From Chloroflexota bacterium (GTDB lineage: Bacteria > Chloroflexota > Dehalococcoidia > Dehalococcoidales > UBA2162), in the NCBI GenBank assembly GCA_016190895.1, contig JACPPR010000077.1, forward strand, positions 1 to 52,277: DNA of 52,277 nucleotides, read 5' to 3'. The translations under genes were made by a program, and so were the position numbers. The notes below the pieces were generated by a model. The model was not told where the DNA came from, did no database searches, and saw only the letters and a program-made list of their open reading frames with translations. Positions 26,625 to 35,030 of this stretch are shown in pieces; positions within the stretch are counted from its first letter, which is position 1; each line of letters starts with the position of its first letter.

Positions 26625-27961
26625 GTCTTTAGCCCTCCCAGAGTGTAGGTATAGGGGTCAACCCGCGCAATATCATCAGCAAGATCAAGCTCTTCAAGGC
26701 TGTCTCTAAGCCAGACGGAGAAGTCATTCAGCCCCCGCCCCAGCCGCAGCCTGGATTCGAAAATATGAAAATAGAGTGAGCTGAGGCTGACTTTACGCAG
26801 CGCCTCAGTAAACTCTCTCAGGTCGCTCGCCACGAAATGTGTCGGGAGAACAATGGAGACCGATCTAACAAAGTGAAACTCTCTGCCTTCTAATGCATCT
26901 CGGGAAGTGCAGCCCCTAGCGAGATGCTCTTCGATAATCCCTACAAGCCGGTCTCTTAGCGAACTTAGATTTGAAAAACTGAAAGTATCGATACTGGCGA
27001 GTTGTTCACCTAGCGCATCGTCTCCAAGTGCATCGCTTACCCAGACTGCGAAATCATTGGAAGGCTCCGGGGTTAAGTAATAGTGCTCTTCAAGAAAATT
27101 GTGAGTATGGTAGTAAATCACGGCATCCGGAGCTGTCTTCAGGATGCTAACCATCTCCTGTAAATTTCTTGCCTTGAGGCCCGTCAGTTCTTTCAAATGC
27201 GTGCGGCTGTAAAAGCGGAACGGCTCCTTGGCTACTTTTAACGGGTGTCCGTAATTGACAAATGTGCTGCGGAGGAGCCGGCTGTTCGGGACGAGAATAC
27301 TGCTCTGATCTAAACCTTTCAATCGTACATTAGCCCAACTCATTTCAGTAATATAGCCCTCTTCTCCGGTTTCGACCTTTATGTAGTCGCCTACTTTTAT
27401 CTGTTGTGTTGTATTGAGCTGAAACCCGGCGAACAGATTGGGGGCTGTGTCGCGGAAGACTAGGGCTGCTGCAAGAGCTACCACAACTATAAGAAGGAGC
27501 AAAGGGGCGGTAGGTACTCCCCATGTATCGAGCAATATCAGTATACCGAGAATCAGGATAATAATCCTGGTTACATTTATCGTTGTCCGGATAGCAAGTT
27601 GAGAAGCTTTCAGCTTAGGCAAATAGTATCCCAGCAGCCATTCGCTCAGAGTGATGAGTACCCAACCGAAAGAGACAACAAACAAACTGCCAAGCAACCT
27701 GCCGGCCAGGCTTTTAGCTTGCGGTGGCAGCGACGATACCTGGACGGCGATAGCGGCCCCGAGCAGGATAAACCAATAAACAGAAGTACGGCGTAGCGTC
27801 TGGTTCACCACGCTGCTCCCCTCCCACCTCGCGCGTGCCACCCAACGGTCAAAATATCCGGAAGCAGCTCGCCTCAGCCACAAGCCGATGATGAGGACCG
27901 CGAAGAATACGAGCATCGGGACGGCTATGATCGGCCAATTCTCAACTAACCATTGAGCCAT
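26588..27961 (-). CDS. MscS family mechanosensitive channel
   Basis: 457-residue inner-membrane protein. It has an N-terminal helix (WPIIAVPMLVFFAVLIIGLWL), further helices around 60-150, the pore-lining helix region with small residues (LLLIVVVALAAALVF), then the MscS beta domain (NTTQQIKVGDYIKVETGEEGYI, named as a region; VPNSRLL). A long C-terminal cytosolic domain follows. MscS channels release small solutes on osmotic downshift. Clustering with trehalose synthesis and the 37-bp overlap with the TreT-like gene point to an osmotic-adaptation operon. Confidence 0.9.
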   Translation of the reverse strand: MAQWLVENWPIIAVPMLVFFAVLIIGLWLRRAASGYFDRWVARARWEGSSVVNQTLRRTSVYWFILLGAAIAVQVSSLPPQAKSLAGRLLGSLFVVSFGWVLITLSEWLLGYYLPKLKASQLAIRTTINVTRIIILILGILILLDTWGVPTAPLLLLIVVVALAAALVFRDTAPNLFAGFQLNTTQQIKVGDYIKVETGEEGYITEMSWANVRLKGLDQSSILVPNSRLLRSTFVNYGHPLKVAKEPFRFYSRTHLKELTGLKARNLQEMVSILKTAPDAVIYYHTHNFLEEHYYLTPEPSNDFAVWVSDALGDDALGEQLASIDTFSFSNLSSLRDRLVGIIEEHLARGCTSRDALEGREFHFVRSVSIVLPTHFVASDLREFTEALRKVSLSSLYFHIFESRLRLGRGLNDFSVWLRDSLEELDLADDIARVDPYTYTLGGLKTWLLQLMEKRIK

Positions 27962-28097
27962 CTAGAGGCACCTCCGGGAAACTAAGTACGATATCCCTCA
28001 TAGTTCTATATTAAAGTATAGCACCTTTCGGACCGGTCGAATTCGATTTGTTCCCAAAGAAGTGCTCTCAACGCACTGTAATTTTGATAGCGCTTCA

Positions 28098-28331
28098 CTA
28101 ACCACAATGGTCTCGAGCAAGTTCAATGAGATTACCAAGGAATATACTCACCTCCTGAAGCGACCTCAAATAATAGCGCACCGAGCTTCGCTCATTTAGT
28201 TCTCCTACAAAAATCGACAGTCCATTCCGATAGTCATTGATTGCCCGAAATCCATCCTCATCGGTCACGTCATCGCCCAGATATATCGGAAGCAGCCCGC
28301 TCTTGCTGCCTCCCTGTCCGTATCCTTTCAT
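28098..28331 (-). pseudogene. otsB: Trehalose-6-phosphate phosphatase remnant (C-terminal piece)
   Basis: 77 codons containing PIYLGDDVTDEDGFRAI, the signature near the C-terminus of HAD-type trehalose phosphatases, followed by a normal-looking C-terminal helix. The N-terminal catalytic DxDGT part is absent and no continuation was found upstream. It lies just upstream of mscS and the trehalose genes. It is best read as the relic of a former OtsAB route. Confidence 0.75.
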
Positions 28332-28403
28332 CAGTGACTCATATTTTCCCTCACTTCCTATTAGGGATTACTGCCGCCAAAATTCAGGTTTTCTTGTTTA
28401 ATA

Positions 28404-28519
28404 ATTCAGCAACCGCCCGATTGTTTTCCCACCCTCAGTGAATTAGACTTGTTTTAGCCTGCTGGTCCTGCCAGGGGAAACCAGGGTGCTGCAGGAGTTT
28501 CCTTTTCGCCTGGCAGCTT
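28404..28519 (+). other. Conserved upstream element, copy B
   Basis: On the plus strand: ATTCAGCAACCGCCCGATTG, then AATTAGAC, TGGTCCTGCCAGGGGAAAC, GTGCTGCAGG and GCCTGGCAGC. The blocks and their order match copy A (14378-14515, minus). It lies 110 bp upstream of the plus-strand unit that contains binding protein 1 and selenoprotein 4. The rest of 27962-28628 holds only the otsB remnant. Confidence 0.5.
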
Positions 28520-28628
28520 AAATAACTTCCTTTGCTCCTCCCGTAGCCGGAGCCTTGGGGACAATCGGGCTTAGTGGCAGGGCCAGCTAGCTACACGATT
28601 CCTGGGACGGACACGAGAGGTTCGGCAA

Positions 28629-29099
28629 TTGAAACATATTCTCGGAATGATGAAACCGCATCTGGATTTCCAGGGCGCCAGACGTCCAAAATTCGAGCTT
28701 GACTATCTGCGGCTAATTTATGCTGTCAGTGAGATAAGAAAACAGGGTGAAGATGCCCAGGGGTACTTTGTCGTCACTGCTCCTAGCATGCTGAGGCGCA
28801 TGAGTCAGATAGAGCATGAGTATCGCGGGAAGAATTACGCCGAGGTACTAAGCGTTTCACTTGGCGGTTACCTCATGCGTATTGCTCCGACTGAGAAGGC
28901 GGAAATCCTATCGGGAATAGTCAGAGCCGCAGCATTGGATACAAGCGCCGGTTCATTGGCCACAAGCATACACAGCAGCATGAGAGAGTTCATTCTAGCA
29001 GAAACAATACTCGGCCTCGAGTCGAATGTTCAACAGGTGAAAGACGAGAGCCGATTTCCTTTCTGCATTCGGTGGGATTATTACGGTGTTGTCGAATAA
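28629..29099 (+). CDS. Uncharacterised protein heading the selenoprotein 4 unit
   Basis: 156 residues, not recognised. It is soluble, with no signal peptide, no membrane segment and one cysteine near the end (FPFCIRWDYYGVVE). The body is predicted helical (LDYLRLIYAVSEIRKQ, SMLRRMSQIEHEYRGK), and a glycine-containing stretch reads SVSLGGYLMRI. The TTG start at 28629 has GAGAGG at proper distance; ATGs at 28647 and 28650 are alternatives. It lies 90 bp upstream of binding protein 1 on the same strand, so it is probably part of that unit. Confidence 0.6.
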   Translation: MKHILGMMKPHLDFQGARRPKFELDYLRLIYAVSEIRKQGEDAQGYFVVTAPSMLRRMSQIEHEYRGKNYAEVLSVSLGGYLMRIAPTEKAEILSGIVRAAALDTSAGSLATSIHSSMREFILAETILGLESNVQQVKDESRFPFCIRWDYYGVVE

Positions 29100-29189
29100 G
29101 AAAGCCGTGACGCCAGCAGAGTAGACACGGGAAGATATCTCTTGCCGTTGAGGAATGGGAACAGAACAAATAAAGAGGAGGGTGGATAT

Positions 29190-31036
29190 ATGAGCGGGAA
29201 GATTCTCTGGCTGGCAGTCAGCGGTTTGATGGCGCTATCGCTACTGATAGCGGCCTGCGGACCGGCCGCAGCTCCGTCTACCCCGACCACCCCGGCGGCT
29301 CCGGCGACGCCGATCACTACAACTGTCCCAAGTAAGCGGCCGAGGAAAAGGCGCAGAAAGAGGCGGTAGCGCCAGCGGGGGAGACGCCCAAATATGGCGG
29401 CACGCTCAGGATACCCTTGAGCAATGACGTGACACGATTTAGCGCTATCCTGCATACTACGGGAGGTCCGACTATAGACCTGGTGAATCAAGGGCTTTGG
29501 GCGGGTGACTGGACAAAGGGAGCCGCCGGCGGCTCAGGCACCGATGAAACGGACTGGGCCGACAATAACGACCTGCCTAACCTTAAGGCAGGTGTACTCG
29601 CTGAAGGCACGAAGTGGACAATCGATGAGACGAAAAACGAAGGCACAATCGTTTACCAGATTCGCCAGGGTGTGCACTGGGCGCTTAACCCGGCTAGTGA
29701 AGCCAGCCGACTGGTCGCCGGACGGGAACTGACAGTGGAAGACATCATCTTTCACATGAAGCGTGTTACTACAGATACGAAGGCTTATCTCTATGCATCC
29801 GCACCTGAGTTGAGGACGGCCAACATAACCAAGACCGGCCCCTGGGAAGTTACTGTCAAAGTGCCGCTCGACGCAACTATATCAGCCGTAAGCCGCTTTG
29901 GCGATTCAATTCAACTTGAAGCGCCGGAAGTGGTAGCGAAATATGGTATCCAGACTACCTGGAGGGTTTCCGTCGGCACCGGTCCTTTCTTCATTACCGA
30001 TTATATTGCTGGCAGCACGCTAATCCTAGACAGGAACCCGAATTACTGGGAAAAGGACCCGATAGGCCGAGGTAAAGGTAATCAATTACCCTACCTCGAC
30101 CGCGTTCAGTATATCATCCTACCTGACTCATCTACCCGTCAAGCCGCCTTACGGACAGCCAAAATAGACCAGATGACCGGCTTCAGCTGGGAAGACGCTG
30201 CCCAGATGCGGAAGACATCTCCAAACCTGCCTGGACTGGAAACACCCGGTAACAAACTGGAGAACGTAGGGATGAGGACGGATAAGCCGCCCTTTAACGA
30301 CATCCGCGTTCGACGGGCGTTATTTATGGCCACCGATTTCGAGGCGATACTCCAGAGCTTATTCGGCGGCCGTGGGCAAATCCTGACTTTTCCATATTCG
30401 TTCAGCAAGTCAAACGCTCCCCTATACCTCGGACTTGACGACCCTGAGATGCCGGCATCAGTCAAGGAGCTTTATGTTTATAACCCGGAGAAATCAAAAC
30501 AACTCCTCAAAGAAGCCGGCTATGCCAATGGCTTCAAGACCACAGCGCTTATCCCTGCCGCAGACGTTGACGCTTACTCAATTTATAAGGCTATGTGGGC
30601 TAGGGTAGGTATCGACCTGGCTCTCGATGTCAGAGAAGCTAACGTCGTCACCGCCTTACAGACGAGTAAGGAACACGCCCCCTTGACCAGGGCCGGCGGC
30701 GGGTTATCAGGCAAGTTTTTCTCGTTGCCCGTACTTACACCGGGAGCCTTTCCTAACACCAGTATGATTGACGACCCCCTTATTAACGAGGAAACGCAGA
30801 AGATGAGACTGGTCGCTATCACGGATATGCCCAAAGCGATGGTGATGTTCAAGGAACTAACGAAACACATCCTCGACCGGGCTTATGTCCTCCCAGGAGT
30901 CCAGGGTTTCTCGACCACCTTCTGGTGGCCCTGGGTGAAAAACTACTCCGGTGAGACCAATGTTGGCTACTTCGATGCCCGCTGGCCACAGTACATTTGG
31001 TACGACCAAGTCCTGAAGAAATCGATGGGGTATTAG
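29190..31036 (+). pseudogene. Family 5 solute-binding lipoprotein 1, frameshifted
   Basis: The ATG at 29190 (after GAGGAGGG) encodes a lipoprotein signal (LMALSLLIAACGPAA, lipid on the Cys) and a Pro/Thr linker. The frame then runs into a TAG near 29367. A second frame carries AEEKAQKEA, then PKYGGTL and the full extracytoplasmic SBP_bac_5 domain to 31036. The shift lies at about 29325-29345. The rest aligns throughout with binding proteins 2 and 3, ending FWWPWVKNYSGE and KKSMGY. Family members bind peptides or other organic ligands for ABC import. It could be a real lesion or an assembly error; the mature domain is otherwise intact. Confidence 0.8.
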
Positions 31037-31140
31037 CCTCAAACACACAGTGTGAATGGAATTGGTTACAATTTCCCAGAAAGGGTAGAGAATAAAATCA
31101 GTCGGTAAACAGGAGACTAAAACAGTGAAGGAGAGTAAAG

Positions 31141-32895
31141 ATGGCTTCAAAAGATAGGGTTTACAAATGCCTCAATCCTGTCGGCATTCAGGAATCGGTG
31201 GATATGTCCCCTCTGGCGCCGCGTCTCAATACCATTGACGGTAAAGAAATCTGGTTCAGTATCTGCGGCGAGCCGGATATTACCATAGCTCTGGAAAAAC
31301 GTCTCAAGGGTGACTATCCCAACGTCAACTGGAAAACAAAGAAGACCTATCAAACCGCCCCCATTCCCCTTACGCCTGAGGAGATGAAGACCGCTGACGC
31401 GCTGATTCAAGCGGTGGCCTGGTGACCGGGCGCCATCTGGGGGCAGTTGCCCTACGTAGCCAAACTCGAGAAAGCCGGCATCCCGACTGTGGTAGTTAAT
31501 TACGCCGACCAGGATGAATTGGTCAGACAAACAGCCTTGGCCAGCGGACTACCTAATGTCCGTCTGGTTCACTGCTCGCGGACTCTCGGTGGGCCTGAAG
31601 ATGTCGATGCTTTTATCGGACCCCTGGTGGACGCCCTGACCCGTCCCTTGACTAAAAAGGAAAAGGAAAGTGGTAAGTGGGCGCCGCCGCAAGAGAGGGT
31701 GCTTTTCGAAGGCAGCCTTGATGAAGCCGAAACTTTTTACCAGCAGACGAGACAGATTCACTCGCCCCTGCTCAATGCGCCAATTGCCGTTTATACCGAC
31801 GGTCTGCCTGTAAGAATCCCCACCGAAGAGCGGGTGCGGGAGATGCTGACTGGCACCAGCCATAAGCCTGATGAAGTGATAAGTTACCCGCGTGATATCG
31901 GCGGACTTCGAGGTGGCATGAGAAAGAAAGGCGATCCGGTGCGCTTCCAGCCGATGGGTTGGACGGCTACCGTGGAGAAAGTGGCGATAATCGCCGTGAT
32001 GGCGGGGTGTAAGCCGGAGTACCTGCCCGTGGTGCTAGCCATTGCCCAATCGGAGTGTCCCACCGGCACGGCTGGCGCTTGGAGCCAGTGGAGCTGTGTC
32101 AGCGGTCCCATCGCTAAAGAAATCGGGATGAATTTTGAAACCGCCATGCTCGAGCCGGGCAACCCGCCTAACGCGACCATCGGCCGGGCTTACCAGTTGA
32201 TGGCGATTAACCTGGGCGGCGCCGTTACCGGCGTCAACCGCCTAAACAACTTCGGTAGCCCTTTTAACACTGGCGGCGTTTGCTTTGCTGAAAACGCGGA
32301 TGGTTTACCGTCAGGTTGGAAGGGCCTGAACGAAGAGTACGGCTTTAAGAAAAACGAAAGCATTGTTATGGTGATGAACCAATCGGGTGTGCTCAGGACC
32401 GGCAATTTCCCGCCCGGCGGCTACCGGGCGCTGCAGAAGAGCGGTCATGGCGGCATTGCCAGACGTCTCGGCGTCAAGGGCGTGCCAGGCCTGCACAATT
32501 TCCTGGAATATCTCGTCCCTGACATCTGGACCGACCATGACGGCGGTTTCACCTTCCTCATCATTCCCCAGATGGCCAGGGACCTCTATGATTACGGTTT
32601 CAAATCTAAGAATGACCTCTACGAATGGCTCTATAAGAAGAGCTTCGAGCCGTTGGCTAAATACCGCCTACGCGCCGGGCCTGATTTGACCACCAATGGC
32701 TGGATGGGTATCGAAAGGACCTCCGGCAAACCCTGGAAGGAACTACCCGATGACTATATGGTACCGGTTGTCGGTGAGCCTCACGATAACTGTATTATTG
32801 TCTGCGGCGGCACTACCGAGCATATGGAAATGCTTGCCGGCCGTCGTGGCGGTCTATCCCCGCACGCCGTCTATAACATAGACGCTTGGCGGTAG
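31141..32895 (+). CDS. UGSC-like selenoprotein 4 (in-frame UGA = Sec95)
   Basis: 584 residues with the UGA at 31423-31425 read as selenocysteine. The ATG at 31141 follows AAGGAGAGTAAAG. The Sec context is AVAW-U-PGAIWGQLPYV, so this copy lacks the Cys two residues before Sec and belongs to the second subgroup. Conserved blocks are VYKCLNPVG, SICGEPDI, LEKAGIPTV, TDGLPVRIPTEERV, AVMAGCKPEYLPVVLA and NIDAWR. It lies 104 bp downstream of binding protein 1, as selenoprotein 6 lies downstream of binding protein 3. A hairpin terminator follows. The function is unknown. Confidence 0.82.
31426..31461 (+). promoter_or_regulatory. Candidate bacterial SECIS, selenoprotein 4 (covarying pair)
   Basis: GGGC(16-19)/GCCC(24-27) closes the AGUU loop. 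In four other copies the outer pair is A16-U27; here it is G16-C27. Both bases changed together, which keeps the stem. Confidence 0.62.
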
Positions 32896-32933
32896 CATTT
32901 TTTAGCACCTCTACCTCAAAGTACACAAATTAA

Positions 32934-32961
32934 AAGGCTTGCCAGTTAACTGGCAAGCCTT
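32934..32961. terminator. 28-bp palindromic terminator
   Basis: Perfect arms AAGGCTTGCCAGTT and complement, followed on the plus strand by CCTGTCTTTTTAATTTTT. It lies between the converging selenoproteins 4 and 5 and serves at least the plus-strand unit. Confidence 0.85.
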
Positions 32962-32995
32962 CCTGTCTTTTTAATTTTTGTTGCCGACACCAGGA

Positions 32996-34768
32996 TTATC
33001 GCCAGGCATCAATGCTGTAGACCGGGGACGGGCTGGCGTGGCGGCCGGCAATCTGAGTGCACACCTCTTCGTCACCTCCGGCTACAATGATGCAGTTATC
33101 GAAGGGGTCTCCGATAAGGGGCACTCTATAATCGTCGGGCAGCTCTTTCCAGTGCTTTCCCGAAGTCTTTTCGATACCCATCCAGCCGTTTGTATTGAGG
33201 TCCGGCCAGGAGCGATTTCTGAAGTCTCCCAGGGATTCGAAGGCTTTATCGTATAGCCACCGATAAATATCTTCCTTGGACTTGAAACCGTAATCATACA
33301 GATGGCGGGCCATCTCCGGCACCATAATGAATGTGACACCACCCTCGCGCCCTGCCCAGAGGCTGGATGAGAGGTATTCAAGCCAGTTATGCGGGCCAGG
33401 CGTGCCCTTAACGTCTAAGCGCCTGGCCAGGCCGCCGTGTCCGCTCTTCTGGAAAGCACGGTAGCCACCGGGAGAGAACTGGCCGGCTCCGAGCAGGCTG
33501 CTGCCGTTCATCACCATAACCACGCTCTGGTCTTTTCTGTATCCATACTCTTCGTTCAGACCTTTCCAGCCCGGGGGCAGGCCGTCCGCATTTTCGGCGA
33601 AACAGGTGCCGCCGCTGTTAAACGGGCTGCCGATAGAGTTCATCCGGTTAATCCCCGGCACCGCTCCCCCCAGGTTGATTGCCATCAACTGATAAGCGCG
33701 TCCGATGGGCATATTGGCCGGGCTACCCGGATCGAGCAGGCCGATGCCGGAGTTCATTCCAATCTCCTTGGCATATGGACCGCTGACGCAAGCCCACTGA
33801 CTCCAGGCGACGGTGGTACCCGTCGGGCAGGCTGATTCGGCGATAGCCAGCACTACGGGCAGGTGCTCCGGCTTGCACCCGGCCATGACTGCGATAGTCG
33901 CCACCTTTTCCACAGTGGCGGTCCACATCATCGGCTGGAAGAACACCGGGTCGCCCACTTGTCTCTGCACTTTGAGGCCAACGGTGCCGGTAATATCGGA
34001 TTGGAAAGTCGTTGCATCGGCCTGATAACTGATTATCTCGTCAGGTCTATGGCTGGTGCCCTTTAGCATTTCCTTCACCCGTTCCTCGGTAGGAACGCGT
34101 ATTGGGAGGCCGTCCGTATAAATGGAGATGGGAGCGTTGAGTGGGGCCGGGATGTGCCTTGTCTGCTGATAAAAGGTTTCGGCTTCATCGAGGGTGCCTT
34201 CGAAAAGAACCCTCGGTTGCGGCGGCTCGTAGCGGCCCACGTCTTTTTCCTTCTTGGTCAGGGGGCGGGTCAGCGCATCGAGCATCTCCTGGGCGAAAGA
34301 ACTGACATCTTCGGGGCCGGGAAGTGTGCGGGAAGCGTGGATAAATCGCACGTTAGGAACGCCGTTGGTCAGGGCGGTTTGCTTGAGCATCTCGTCCTGG
34401 TCGGCCAGATCGATTGTTACTGTCGGAATACCCGCTTTCTCAAGTTCGGCTACGTAAGGCAACTGCCTCCATACGGCATTGCTTCACCATACCACGCCCT
34501 GTATCAAGGCGTCGCAGGTCTTTCGTTCCTCTCCGCTAAGCGGCACAGGCAGAGAGAGATAGGTCTTCTTCACCTTCCAGTTGACGTCCGGATACTCACT
34601 CTTGAGGTGCTTCTCGAGGGCAATGGTTATGTCCGGTTCTCCGCAGATGCTGATGTAGATTTCTTTGCCGTCGACTTTATCCAGGCGTGGCGCCAGCGGG
34701 AACAGTTCCACTCCCTCCTGGATTCCGACTGGATTGAGACACTTGTAAACCCTGCCATTTTCAGCCAC
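32996..34768 (-). CDS. UGSC-like selenoprotein 5 (in-frame UGA = Sec95)
   Basis: 590 residues with the UGA at 34484-34486 read as selenocysteine. The GTG at 34768 has AGGAGGATCAGA before it. The Sec context is GVVW-U-SNAVWRQLPYV, the most divergent of the six, with no Cys two before Sec. It keeps VYKCLNPVG, SICGEPDI, LEKAGIPTV, TDGLPIRVPTEERV, AVMAGCKPEHLPVVLA and SIDAWR. It lies 31 bp downstream of an AprB-like ferredoxin, which in turn is 12 bp downstream of an AprA-like flavoprotein. This is the tightest gene linkage of any copy and suggests those proteins supply or take its electrons. Confidence 0.82.
34448..34483 (-). promoter_or_regulatory. Candidate bacterial SECIS, selenoprotein 5
   Basis: Best of the six: CGUA(9-12)/UACG(28-31) forms a lower stem. 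A three-base bulge (13-15) follows, then AGGC(16-19)/GCCU(24-27) around AGUU. This is close to the E. coli fdhF architecture of bulge below a short capped stem. Confidence 0.65.
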
Positions 34769-34799
34769 TCTGATCCTCCTGAATCATATTAGTTGCTGG

Positions 34800-35018
34800 T
34801 TAGACAAGCATGGAAGCGGGGAAAACGTAGCTTATCGCTCCGACCGGGCAACTTATCCGGCAATTTCCGCAATGCCAGCATTCCTCGGGATAGCTAACTA
34901 CCGGCCTCTTTTTCGCCGTATCCGTCTGTATTATGTCCCCGGGACAGTGCATCTCGCACTGAAAGCCCTCGTATGTAACGCAGGAACAGCATTTCTTATA
35001 ATCTATTACTGGTGGCAT
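34800..35018 (-). CDS. AprB-like 2x[4Fe-4S] ferredoxin subunit
   Basis: 72-residue iron-sulfur protein. Cysteines 10/11, 13, 21 and 25 (CCSCVTYEGFQCEMHCPGD) and 47, 50, 53 and 57 (CWHCGNCRISCPVGA) can bind two cubane clusters. The widened spacing between the second and third Cys of the first site, and the Trp in the second, recall the beta subunit of adenylylsulfate reductase, though it is much shorter than AprB. It lies 12 bp after the AprA-like gene and 31 bp before selenoprotein 5. It probably passes electrons between them. Confidence 0.82.
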   Translation of the reverse strand: MPPVIDYKKCCSCVTYEGFQCEMHCPGDIIQTDTAKKRPVVSYPEECWHCGNCRISCPVGAISYVFPASMLV

Positions 35019-35030
35019 AAACCCCTCCCT

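Noticed and set aside
31141-32895. UGA as a Trp codon throughout the genome
   Set aside because: Trp is written UGG everywhere including directly before the UGA, the tRNA-Trp anticodon is CCA, and UGA ends several intact genes.
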